Assembly (NCBI GenBank): GCA_002279765.1
Contig: NCCR01000127.1
Location: forward strand, 1-20,710
Source of the DNA: Verrucomicrobia bacterium 12-59-8
Lineage (GTDB): Bacteria > Verrucomicrobiota > Verrucomicrobiae > Verrucomicrobiales > Verrucomicrobiaceae
DNA length: 20,710 nt
Reading direction: 5' to 3'
Position 1 is the first letter of the stretch. Every line of letters starts with the position of its first letter. Below, piece by piece: positions 4,996-12,512 of this stretch. The translations under genes and the position numbers were made by a program. The notes under the pieces are model-generated. The model did not search any database and was not told the DNA's origin. It saw nothing but the letters and a program-made list of their open reading frames with translations.

Positions 4996-7971
4996 TCACC
5001 GCTTCACAACACAAGCATCATGATTCAATAGCGCCTGCGCCAGAACGGCAGCAGCGGCGGCTTCTGGAAGGGGGATGGCGGCATCACGTTTGGCGTTGCC
5101 TGTTTTGAGCAGTTCTTCCGCTTCTTTGGGAACGGCTTTGAAATGGGTGAGTTGCTCTTGGTAAAGCTGGGTGCAGATCTGGATTTCCTTGGCATCGGGT
5201 TTGCGGCTGAGGCAGCGGAGGAAGCCGAGGTCGATCATCTTGGGGAGGTCTCCCTTGGTTTCGAGGTGGAGCTTTTCGCCGAGGACGCGGGCGGCTTCGA
5301 CGTACTGCACGCCGTTGAGGAGGATGAGAGCCTGGAGGGGGGAGTCGGTGCGTTCGCGTTTGGAGATGCAGACGGCGCGGCGTGGGGCATCGAAGGCGAC
5401 CATGGCGGGCGGGGGGCTGGTGCGACGCCAGTTGGTGTAGAGGCTGCGGCGGTACACGGCATCGCCTGCGCTGGGGCCCATGGGCTTGAAGGCTTCCGTC
5501 ATCTCGTAGGGATACACCGGTGCGCCGCCCATGGTGAGCTTGAGCAGTCCGGAGGCGGCAAGGGCGTTGTCGCGGATCATCTCGGCAGGCAGGCGGAAAT
5601 GCGGGCCGCGTGCCAGCCATTGGTTCTCGGGATCGTCCGCCATGGTCTTCGCATCGGCGATGCTTCGCTGGCGGTACACCTGGCTCATGACGATCTCTTC
5701 AATCAGCGCCTTCACATTCCAGCCGCTTTGAATGAACTTCAGCGCGAGGTGGTCGAGCAGTTCGGGATACAAGGGGCGCTCGCCCTGGCTGCCGAAGTCT
5801 TCGGCGGTCTTTACTAAGCCGCGTCCGAACAGGCTCTGCCAGAGGCGGTTCACCGTGACACGGGCGGTGAGGGGTTGATCGGGGGCGGTGAGCCACTGCG
5901 CGTAGCCGAGGCGATTCTTGGGTGCGTTTTTGGGAAAGGGGGACAGGAAGGCTGGCGTCACCGGGCCGACTTCTTCGGCGCGTTTGTCATACTCGCCACG
6001 CGTGAGGATGTAGGCCTTCTTGGGCTGCGGCAGTTCCTGCATGACCATGATTTCCTTCTGCGCATCGGCAAAGGCGGTGACTTCAGCGCGGGCAGTTTTT
6101 AATTCGGCCAGCAGGGGCTCCAGCTTCGCATCGAACGGCATCGAGAGGTCGCGGTTGAAGATGCGCAGGTCATCGACCAAACCGTTTTTAAAACCACGAT
6201 CCCGCATGCGCTCGCCAAGGCTGATCTCGTCATGGCCGCCGCCGGTGATGTTTTTTGTCAGGTGGTCTTTGATGATGTCCACGGTGGAGAGTTTGCCATT
6301 CACGAAGATCTTCAACCCGGACGCACGGCTGCTGCCGTCGTTGGTCACGATGACCTGCGTCCACTCGTTCAGCGGCACCTTGGCTTGGGTGCGGATGGAG
6401 ATGGCGTTGCCGGGCCAGAAGTTAATCAGGGACCATTTGATGCGGCCTTCCTCGATGAGGAGTTCATAGCCACGGCTGGCTGCATCCGTCCATGCGTGGG
6501 AGCGATGCAGAACCACGGCGCGATCTTTCTCATCGGGTGTTTGAATCCAAAGCGAGATGCTGAAGGGATCATGCCGTTGGAAATTTCCCAGTGGGGTATC
6601 CACGGCGTCATCGCCGGTGAATTGGATGGCGTTGCCGAGTTTGCCAGGGACGAGTTTGTTTTCGCCTTTAAGGATGGCGGCTGGATCAGGTGGGGAGGTG
6701 TCTTTTTTGGTTTTGTCCTTGGGATCTGGCTTGGGCTGTGGAGTTGGAGGAGGAGAGGGGTGCAGGGAGTCGGCGAGTTTGTTGCCTTTGAGTTCGTCGA
6801 AGGTGAAGTGGGCGATCTGGCCTTCGAGGGAAGCGGGGATGCCTTCGCGGAGTTCCAGAGAGGGGGCAGGAATGCCCGCGTTACTCAGCCTCTCCTCCAG
6901 CGCTTTCACCTTCGCATTCAGCGCCGCCATCTTCTCTTTGGCGGGCTGATCCATCATCATCAGCGCTGGCGTCGGCGGGGAAGGGGTGAAGAAGGAATAC
7001 AGGCCGGCTTCGTCGATGTTTTGCAGCATCGAAAATAGGCCGTAATAATCCTTCTGCGTGATGGGATCATACTTGTGATCATGGCAGCGTGAGCACTCAA
7101 AGGTGAGGCCGAGGAAGGCGGTGGCCACGGTCTGCACGCGGTCCACCACATACTCCACGCGGTACTCCTCCTCCACGCTGCCGCCTTCGCTTTCCTGCTG
7201 GTGCAGGCGGTTGAATGCGGTGGCGAGGATCTGTTCGTCGGTCGGTTTGGGCAGCAGGTCGCCCGCAAGCTGCCAGGTGATGAACTGGTTGAAGGGCAGG
7301 TTCTCGTTGTACGCCTTCACTACCCAGTCGCGCCAGGGCCAGACGTCGCGTTCGCGGTCCACCTGAAAGCCGTAGCTGTCCGCGTAGCGCGCCTGATCGA
7401 GCCAGTCCACCGCCATGCGTTCACCGTAATGCGGTGAGGCAAGGAGGCGGGTGATAAGAGGCAGGCCGGTGAGGTCGAAGCTGAGGCGGCGGATGAGGGT
7501 TTCGGGGGTGGCTTCAGGCTGGAGTTTCAGGTCGCGTGCTGCCAACTCGGCGCTGACGATCTGGTCGATGCTCTGCGAGTTGGCCGCGTCTGCCTTGAGC
7601 GGAATGAAGGCCCAGTGCGCTTCATACTCCGCGCCTTCGTTGATCCATTGCTTCAAGATGGCGATTTCAGCGGGTGTCAAATCGCTGAGCTTGGACTTGG
7701 CCGGTGGCATGTGATCGTCCGCATCGGTGGTGAGGATGCGCTGGATCACCTCGCTCATCTCCGCCTTGCCGGGGATGAAGGCTTTTGCCTCAATCGCGGC
7801 ATCACGCACATCGAGGCGTAGATCGGCTTCGCGCTTCTTCGGGTCAGGACCGTGACAGAAGAAGCACTTGTCCGAGAGGATCGGACGTACGTCGCGATTG
7901 AACTTCACCTTCGCGGGTGCTGCCGCGAGCAGGGCAGGGAAGGTGAGGAGGAGAAGGAGAGGCCGGTGCAT
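4996..7971 (-). CDS. PSCyt1 / DUF1549 / DUF1553 (PSD1) cytochrome-like exported protein with LamG insert
   Basis: A 991-residue exported protein. It starts with a Sec-type signal (MHRPLLLLLTFPALLAAAPA), then a planctomycete cytochrome-c domain with haem motif CFFCH at 36-40 and a MPP ligand segment near 88-90. DUF1549 follows (WPWRDWV, second motif CSRCHDHKYDP from 293). A concanavalin/LamG-like domain spans about 385-620, a proline-lysine linker lies within it, and DUF1553 occupies the last 300 residues (NRLWQSLFGRGLVKTAEDFG). Such proteins typically pair with DUF1501, as here. The start at 7971 gives the signal peptide; a longer frame reaches 8154 but passes through a repeat array. Compared with the paralogue at 12513-15620, about 20 residues are missing after DLTGLP (residue 171). 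Function probably extracellular or periplasmic redox linked to polymer breakdown, unproven. Confidence 0.92.
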   Translation of the reverse strand: MHRPLLLLLTFPALLAAAPAKVKFNRDVRPILSDKCFFCHGPDPKKREADLRLDVRDAAIEAKAFIPGKAEMSEVIQRILTTDADDHMPPAKSKLSDLTPAEIAILKQWINEGAEYEAHWAFIPLKADAANSQSIDQIVSAELAARDLKLQPEATPETLIRRLSFDLTGLPLITRLLASPHYGERMAVDWLDQARYADSYGFQVDRERDVWPWRDWVVKAYNENLPFNQFITWQLAGDLLPKPTDEQILATAFNRLHQQESEGGSVEEEYRVEYVVDRVQTVATAFLGLTFECSRCHDHKYDPITQKDYYGLFSMLQNIDEAGLYSFFTPSPPTPALMMMDQPAKEKMAALNAKVKALEERLSNAGIPAPSLELREGIPASLEGQIAHFTFDELKGNKLADSLHPSPPPTPQPKPDPKDKTKKDTSPPDPAAILKGENKLVPGKLGNAIQFTGDDAVDTPLGNFQRHDPFSISLWIQTPDEKDRAVVLHRSHAWTDAASRGYELLIEEGRIKWSLINFWPGNAISIRTQAKVPLNEWTQVIVTNDGSSRASGLKIFVNGKLSTVDIIKDHLTKNITGGGHDEISLGERMRDRGFKNGLVDDLRIFNRDLSMPFDAKLEPLLAELKTARAEVTAFADAQKEIMVMQELPQPKKAYILTRGEYDKRAEEVGPVTPAFLSPFPKNAPKNRLGYAQWLTAPDQPLTARVTVNRLWQSLFGRGLVKTAEDFGSQGERPLYPELLDHLALKFIQSGWNVKALIEEIVMSQVYRQRSIADAKTMADDPENQWLARGPHFRLPAEMIRDNALAASGLLKLTMGGAPVYPYEMTEAFKPMGPSAGDAVYRRSLYTNWRRTSPPPAMVAFDAPRRAVCISKRERTDSPLQALILLNGVQYVEAARVLGEKLHLETKGDLPKMIDLGFLRCLSRKPDAKEIQICTQLYQEQLTHFKAVPKEAEELLKTGNAKRDAAIPLPEAAAAAVLAQALLNHDACVVKR

Positions 7972-7986
7972 GAAGAGGGGAGAGGA

Positions 7987-8022
7987 AACATTGAACATTG
8001 AACGCTCAACATTGAACATTGA
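7987..8022. repeat. AACATTGAAC-type 10-bp repeat array upstream of the first PSD1 gene
   Basis: Two direct AACATTGAAC-like units, a centre CGCTC, then two more. It matches the arrays at 11897-11937 and 11971-12010 almost exactly. It lies 15 bp upstream of the PSD1 start, so it falls in the 5' leader of that transcript. The rest of the 7972-8265 gap holds a weaker TATTGAATATTGAAG near 8083, and no promoter I can defend. Confidence 0.9.
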
Positions 8023-8265
8023 TTTTGAGCCGGAGGAAGAGGAGGGGTTTAAAGGATCAAAGGGGATTGTTGGGGAGGGCTGTATTGAATATTGAAGTGC
8101 GGCGGATTGGTTTGGCTTTTTTGGGATCGGGGCCGTGGAAGACTCTATTAACAAACGCTGGCTGACTGTGCCTCTTTATGGATGATTTATGTCTTATTCT
8201 GCGGTGCTGAGAATGAAAAGCTGGTGAATGAGCTGTGTTATTGCGTATCTGATTCCAGGGATAGC

Positions 8266-9111
8266 ATGCCGAAACGACGCAAATACCTCAACTACACCAC
8301 GCCGTGGGGCGTGGATCTTGCGCGTGTGGCGCAGTCGGGATGGACGCCGTTTTTGATTCACGAAAGCGGCTATCAGCCCGCGCTGGAAGATTGGAACCAC
8401 CAGGGAGTCGATTCGCCTTTCTGGCGCTTCTACTACAACCCGAAGCCCGGCTGCCATCTCGTGTTCGATGGACGCAAGATACTGCTGGGGCCGAAGAGCG
8501 CGGTGCTGATTCCTGCGGACACGGTCTTTGACTGCTGCGGCCCGGTGAAGGCCAGCCACTTCTGGCTGCACTTCACCACTGCGCGGCCCGGTGTGTCGGT
8601 TCCTGCGGCTCCCATCGTCATTGCGGTGGATGATATGCTGCGAGCGATGCTTGGCCAATTGATCACCACTCATCGTGAGCCGCCCGCCGAACTGCGCGAT
8701 CATCGACTGCATCATCTGAGCGCCGCGTTGTTGCATACGGTTTTCGCTGGCTTGGAAACGGATGCGCCGCCGGTGATACCGGAGCGGCTTGTCGAGGTGC
8801 TTGCGCTTATCGCACGGGCGCCGCATGGCAAGCTGACGAATCCTTTCCTGGCCGAGCGTGCCGGGATGAGTGTGGAGCGGTTTATCCGTACCTTTCGCGA
8901 GCACACGGGGCAGACCCCGGCGGCGTATGTGCTGGGCACGAGGCTGCGTCTTGCTGGCGAGGCCCTGGCGCTCACGGACAAGACGATTGAGCAAATCGCG
9001 GTGGAGTTTGGGTTTCCGAACCGGCATTACTTCAGCCGGATGTTTGCACGGCAGGTGGGGTGCGGGCCGGGAGAGTTCCGGCAGCGGCAGCGCGATCGCA
9101 AAGGCAGGTGA
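8266..9111 (+). CDS. AraC-family transcriptional regulator
   Basis: A 281-residue cytoplasmic DNA-binding protein. Residues 1-150 form a cupin-like sensing region (PTFLIH-type start, then GPKSAVLIPADTVFDCCGP), typical of AraC regulators that bind sugars. The C-terminal 100 residues carry two helix-turn-helix motifs, including LAERAGMSVERFIRTFREHTG and the family signature TIEQIAVEFGFPNRHYFSRMFARQVG. I chose the ATG at 8266, which has AGGGA just upstream; an in-frame ATG at 8182 has no such site. It is divergent from the first PSD1 operon and 294 bp away, so it may control that operon and possibly the second one. The inducer cannot be read from the sequence. Confidence 0.93.
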   Translation: MPKRRKYLNYTTPWGVDLARVAQSGWTPFLIHESGYQPALEDWNHQGVDSPFWRFYYNPKPGCHLVFDGRKILLGPKSAVLIPADTVFDCCGPVKASHFWLHFTTARPGVSVPAAPIVIAVDDMLRAMLGQLITTHREPPAELRDHRLHHLSAALLHTVFAGLETDAPPVIPERLVEVLALIARAPHGKLTNPFLAERAGMSVERFIRTFREHTGQTPAAYVLGTRLRLAGEALALTDKTIEQIAVEFGFPNRHYFSRMFARQVGCGPGEFRQRQRDRKGR

Positions 9112-9185
9112 AGCGTGACAGACAGCGCGATGTTCGCGCATTCCGCTCGCCTTCCCCTGATCTGTGGGCGAAGAAGGAAGCCCTG

Positions 9186-9572
9186 ATGCTCCGTTACATT
9201 CTTCTCTGGTTCGTCATGCTGGTCATAGCGATTGGCAACGGCGGTCTTCGCGAAACGACGTTTGGCAAAGTGATGCCCGAGCTGCGCGCGCACCAGCTTT
9301 CGACTCTCATTGGCGCTGTGGTCATGGGCCTGTTCATCTGGTTCGTCATCCAGGCGTGGCCGCCATCGTCCGGCGGCGCGGCCCTCGCCATTGGGGCGGT
9401 CTGGCTGTGCCTCACCGTCGCCTTTGAGTGTTTCATGGGGCTGGTGCTGCGCAGACGCCCGCTGGCCGAAGTGCTGGCCGACTACGACTTGCGCGCCGGT
9501 CGCGTGTGGGTGCTCTTTTTGCTCTGGATCATGGTCGCGCCGTGGCTCTTCTTCGTTCTGCGAAGCGCCTGA
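9186..9572 (+). CDS. Small membrane protein, conserved, unknown function
   Basis: A 128-residue protein with about four predicted membrane helices: an N-terminal YILLWFVMLVIAIGN segment, TLIGAVVMGLFIWFVIQAW, a central AALAIGAVWLCLTVAF segment, and the C-terminal VLFLLWIMVAPWLFFVL. Between the first two is a polar GGLRETTFGKVMPELRAHQLS loop that looks conserved in similar small proteins I have seen, though I can give no name. The start at 9186 has AGGAAG upstream. It follows the AraC gene by 74 bases on the same strand and begins a run of three small membrane-protein genes, probably co-transcribed with one another. Confidence 0.75.
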   Translation: MLRYILLWFVMLVIAIGNGGLRETTFGKVMPELRAHQLSTLIGAVVMGLFIWFVIQAWPPSSGGAALAIGAVWLCLTVAFECFMGLVLRRRPLAEVLADYDLRAGRVWVLFLLWIMVAPWLFFVLRSA

Positions 9573-9610
9573 CAAAGCAGCGCAGGCCCCCGTGTTGCAG
9601 CCCGTTCGTC

Positions 9611-9955
9611 ATGCCTCTTTCCCCCTCCATCTCGCTCAAGACGGTCAAGTTCCTCCATACTTGTGTGTGGGCGTTCTTTGTGGCTTGCATCCTCGCCATT
9701 CCCTGCGCCGCTGCCCTTGCGGCGTATGGGGTCGCCGCGCTGCTGATCGGCGTCGTGGGCATTGAGGTGCTGGTTCTGCTTCTCAATTCCTGGCAATGCC
9801 CGCTGACTGCGGTGGCGGGGCGCTACACGGCAGACCGCCGCGCCAATTTCGACATTTGCCTGCCTGAATGGCTGGCGCGCCGCAACCAAACGATTTTCGG
9901 CATCCTCTACGTGGCCGGCATCCTCTTCACCCTCGTTCGCCGGGCTCTCACGTAG
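9611..9955 (+). CDS. Small membrane protein, conserved, unknown function
   Basis: A 114-residue protein with a hydrophobic N-terminal half (FFVACILAIPCAAALAAYG, then AALLIGVVGIEVLVLLL), a polar segment SWQCPLTAVAGRYTADRR followed by NFDICLPEWLARRN, and a last helix FGILYVAGILFTLV. The CPLT...RYT...NFDI..P pattern recurs in unnamed small membrane proteins of several phyla; I do not know a function. The start at 9611 is the first ATG before the hydrophobic part; the frame is open further upstream but that region overlaps the previous gene. It is 38 bases downstream of that gene. Confidence 0.72.
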   Translation: MPLSPSISLKTVKFLHTCVWAFFVACILAIPCAAALAAYGVAALLIGVVGIEVLVLLLNSWQCPLTAVAGRYTADRRANFDICLPEWLARRNQTIFGILYVAGILFTLVRRALT

Positions 9956-9997
9956 CGGCGACGTTTCGCATCGACGCACCCTTTGATTTTATACGCC

Positions 9998-10468
9998 ATG
10001 CCGCTGCCACTCTCAAATCGCACCGTCGTCGCTGCACTCACTGCGCTCGCGGTGTTTCAGGCGCTATCTGCTCTCCTCGGGGCGTTCCTCGCAATTGCAT
10101 GCGACGGCGCAGGCGTTCCCGTGGAGCATCTGGCAGGCAGCCCCTTCACCAGCTTCCTCGTGCCAGGCCTGATCCTGGGCGGGGTCGTCGGCGGCACCCA
10201 GTTGGCCGCTGCGGTAACGCTGCTGGCGCAGCGGCGCGTGGCGCTCCTACTGTCGGCTGTGGCCGGATTCGGCATGCTCATCTGGATCTTCGCGGAACTG
10301 GTGATCATCCGTCAGTATTCATGGCTCCAGTCCGCGTATTTCGCGCTGGGCATCCTGGAATTGAGCCTCGTGCTTTCCTTGCTGGGAGTTGCACCCACAC
10401 TGGTTCAGCCGCTGCAGTGGCCGGAGGTGAAGCGTTCCCGTGCGACTGACCTCCTTGATGAGGGATAG
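9998..10468 (+). CDS. Small four-helix membrane protein, unknown function
   Basis: A 156-residue protein with four probable membrane segments: VVAALTALAVFQALSALLGA, then FLVPGLILGGVVGGTQLAAA, ALLLSAVAGFGMLIWIFAEL and a last SAYFALGILELSLVLSLLGV. No enzymatic motif is visible. The ATG at 9998 is preferred to one at 9983 because it removes a short unmatched leader; neither has a strong ribosome-binding site. It ends 11 bases before the convergent second DUF1501 gene. With the two preceding genes it forms a cluster of membrane proteins downstream of the AraC regulator, possibly its target. Confidence 0.72.
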   Translation: MPLPLSNRTVVAALTALAVFQALSALLGAFLAIACDGAGVPVEHLAGSPFTSFLVPGLILGGVVGGTQLAAAVTLLAQRRVALLLSAVAGFGMLIWIFAELVIIRQYSWLQSAYFALGILELSLVLSLLGVAPTLVQPLQWPEVKRSRATDLLDEG

Positions 10469-10479
10469 GTCACGATTCC

Positions 10480-11955
10480 TTATGCCAGCACGCCCTTGAC
10501 GAGATTTCCGGCGATGCCGGTGAGGCGCATGTCGAGGCCTTGGAACTTGTAGTTGAGGCGTTCGTGATTGATGCCGAGGAGGTGCATCAGGGTGGCGTTG
10601 AGGTCATGCACGTGTACGGGATCGCGGACGATGTTGTAGCTGTAGTCGTCGGTTTCGCCGTAGGTGGTGCCTTTCTTGATGCCACCGCCAGCCATGAAAA
10701 GTGAGTAGCAGCGCGGATGGTGGTCGCGGCCGTAGTTCGTGGCAGTGAGCGTGCCCTGGGAGTAGATGGTGCGGCCGAATTCGCCACCCCAGACGATGAG
10801 GGTGTCATCGAGCAGGCCGCGTTGTTTGAGATCTTTGATGAGCGCGGTGGTGGGCTGGTCGGTGTCGCGGCACTGGCCGCGGATGGCATTGGGCAGGCCG
10901 CCATGATGGTCCCAGCCCATGTGGAAGAGCTGGATGCAGCGCACATCGCGCTCGGCGAGGCGGCGTGCGAGCAGGCAGTTGGCCGCGAAGGTGCCGGGCT
11001 TTTTGACATCGGGGCCGTAGCTGTCGAGCACGTGCTGCGGCTCTTTGGAGGTGTCCACGAGATCGGGGACGCTCATCTGCATACGAAATGCCATTTCATA
11101 CTGGGAAATACGGGTGGCGGTTTCGGGGTCGCCGAAGGATTCGAAGTCGCGCTGATTGAGTGCGGCGATTTCATCGAGCATCTGGCGGCGCATGGGACGA
11201 TCCACACCTGCGGGATTGGAGAGGTAGAGGACGGGATCGCCGGCATTGCGGAAGCGTACGCCCTGATGCTGGGTGGGGAGGAAGCCGCTGCCCCAGAGGC
11301 GGTCATAGAGGGGCTGGTCATCGCGCCGACCGGTGCCGAAGGAGGTCATGACAACGTAGGCAGGCAGATCGCGATTGGCGCTGCCAAGACCGTAGCTGAG
11401 CCAGGAGCCGATGCTGGGGCGTCCGGCGAGCTGGGAGCCGGTCTGGCAGAAGGTGATGGCGGGATCGTGATTGATCGCCTCGGTGAACATGGAGCGGATC
11501 ACGCACATCTCATCGGCGACGGTGGAGAGATGGGGGAACAACTCGCTCAACCAGACGCCGCCCTGTCCGTGCTGTGCGAATTTGAAGATGGAAGGAGCGA
11601 CGGGGAAGGCCTTCTGGCCGGAGGTCATGGTGGTGAGACGCTGCCCCTGGCGAATGCTGGCTGGCAGATCCTCGGCACGATGTTTTTCCATCTGCGGCTT
11701 GGGATCGAAGAGATCGAGCTGTGATGGAGCTCCGGACTGGAAGAGGTAGATGATACGCTTGGCCTTGGGGGCGAAGTTTGGGAAGTAGCGCGCTGGCGAT
11801 GCGGCGGCGGCTTCATCCTGCAGGAGTGATCCGAGTGCGGCGGCACCGATGGCAGCCGAGGAGTTCTTGAGGAAGATGCGGCGGTTGAGGCGATCTTGAA
11901 CATTGAACATTGAACGTTCAACATTGAACATTGAATGGGGGAGGCGCGAGGACAT
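10480..11955 (-). CDS. Tat-exported DUF1501 family protein (second copy)
   Basis: A 491-residue paralogue of the protein at 3093-4556, sharing its landmarks [46 protein letters not shown] and [12 protein letters not shown], and nearly the same last 80 residues. Residues 24-33 ([10 protein letters not shown]) are the twin-arginine motif. I place the start at the ATG at 11955; a longer frame to 11997 consists wholly of repeat sequence. Residues 8-20 ([13 protein letters not shown]) are encoded by the array at 11897-11937, so the stretch before the Tat motif is made of repeat DNA. No ribosome-binding site is visible. It is the last gene of the PSD1 / four-helix-bundle / DUF1501 set. Confidence 0.93.
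   Translation of the reverse strand: MSSRLPHSMFNVERSMFNVQDRLNRRIFLKNSSAAIGAAALGSLLQDEAAAASPARYFPNFAPKAKRIIYLFQSGAPSQLDLFDPKPQMEKHRAEDLPASIRQGQRLTTMTSGQKAFPVAPSIFKFAQHGQGGVWLSELFPHLSTVADEMCVIRSMFTEAINHDPAITFCQTGSQLAGRPSIGSWLSYGLGSANRDLPAYVVMTSFGTGRRDDQPLYDRLWGSGFLPTQHQGVRFRNAGDPVLYLSNPAGVDRPMRRQMLDEIAALNQRDFESFGDPETATRISQYEMAFRMQMSVPDLVDTSKEPQHVLDSYGPDVKKPGTFAANCLLARRLAERDVRCIQLFHMGWDHHGGLPNAIRGQCRDTDQPTTALIKDLKQRGLLDDTLIVWGGEFGRTIYSQGTLTATNYGRDHHPRCYSLFMAGGGIKKGTTYGETDDYSYNIVRDPVHVHDLNATLMHLLGINHERLNYKFQGLDMRLTGIAGNLVKGVLA
11897..11937. repeat. AACATTGAAC-type array inside the DUF1501 coding sequence
   Basis: Two AACATTGAAC units, the palindrome TGAACGTTCA, and two further units. It is read in frame by the DUF1501 gene (minus strand) as [12 protein letters not shown]. 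Confidence 0.92.
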
Positions 11956-11970
11956 GGCGTGGAAGGGGGA

Positions 11971-12015
11971 GAACATTGAACATTGAACGTTCAACATTGA
12001 ACATTGAATGAAGAA
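11971..12015. repeat. Left inverted repeat of the four-helix-bundle cassette (AACATTGAAC-type)
   Basis: It is the inverted counterpart of 12464-12508, with 40 of 45 positions identical; the inner 15 bases ATTGAATGAAGAA and neighbours are unbroken. It lies between the DUF1501 start (11955) and the small gene's stop (12056). Confidence 0.9.
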
Positions 12016-12055
12016 GGGGCTGGGAGTGTGAGGAAGATTGGTGGTGAAAAGTGGG

Positions 12056-12451
12056 TCAGGGGTCGCGGGGACGGAGAGAGTTGGATTTGGCGGTACGGAT
12101 GCTGGCGACGAAGATGCGAATGAGCTGTTCGGTTTCGTCGAGAACGGGCAGGGCGCTGTCCGTGTTTTTTACCAGAGGAACACGGACGGAGAGCTTGAGC
12201 CAGCGAAGTGATTCACGCAGTTCTTTGAGTCCGACCTTCATTTTGTGGATGAAGTCTTTGGGCGATTCGGCTGACACGGCTTCGCCTTGATGCCCAAGCG
12301 GAGCGGTGCCGGAGCGCAGCAACTGGCCGGCAATGTGACGGCCTGCTTCGGTCTTGAGCATTCCCTCGGTGAACAGGATGATCGAAGCCGCATAGTCCAG
12401 CAGCCGCTCTTCCAAATCATACTTGGGTTTCCTGCTCTCTTTCTCGTTCAT
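12056..12451 (-). CDS. Four-helix-bundle protein (23S rRNA intervening-sequence / S23-like family)
   Basis: A 131-residue, mostly helical protein: [20 protein letters not shown], then [40 protein letters not shown] and a C-terminal [13 protein letters not shown]. The pattern 'LxxQLLRSGTSxxxNxxEA...S..DFIHKxxIxxKExxEtxYWL' defines the four-helix-bundle proteins first seen in 23S rRNA intervening sequences and related to the Avd accessory protein of diversity-generating retroelements. The cellular role is unknown. I start it at 12451, where GGAGG lies six bases upstream; an earlier ATG at 12475 lies within the repeat. It stands between PSD1 and DUF1501 genes, enclosed by 45-bp inverted repeats, in the same place the GxxExxY gene holds in the first operon. 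No reverse transcriptase or variable repeat is nearby. Confidence 0.9.
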   Translation of the reverse strand: MNEKESRKPKYDLEERLLDYAASIILFTEGMLKTEAGRHIAGQLLRSGTAPLGHQGEAVSAESPKDFIHKMKVGLKELRESLRWLKLSVRVPLVKNTDSALPVLDETEQLIRIFVASIRTAKSNSLRPRDP

Positions 12452-12463
12452 GCTGTCCTCCGT

Positions 12464-12508
12464 TTCTTCATTCAATGTTCATTGTTGCGTGTTCAATGTT
12501 CAACGTTC
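12464..12508. repeat. Right inverted repeat of the four-helix-bundle cassette
   Basis: Degenerate AACATTGAAC-type array, inverted with respect to 11971-12015 (40/45 identical). It begins 5 bases from the PSD1 stop codon (12513) and ends just before the ribosome-binding site of the small gene. Confidence 0.9.
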
Positions 12509-12512
12509 CCTA

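Noticed and set aside
8182..8265. 28-residue upstream extension of the AraC regulator
   Set aside because: No ribosome-binding site before the ATG at 8182 and no similarity to the family; the ATG at 8266 has AGGGA upstream.
10717..11724. Long plus-strand open frame (335 codons) opposite the second DUF1501 gene
   Set aside because: It is antisense to a clear family member and has a composition typical of reverse-frame translations in GC-rich genes; no motifs.
11897..12509. CRISPR-like or diversity-generating retroelement interpretation of the short arrays plus the Avd-like four-helix protein
   Set aside because: Units are 10 bp with no spacers, and no reverse transcriptase, template repeat or variable repeat is present in the window.
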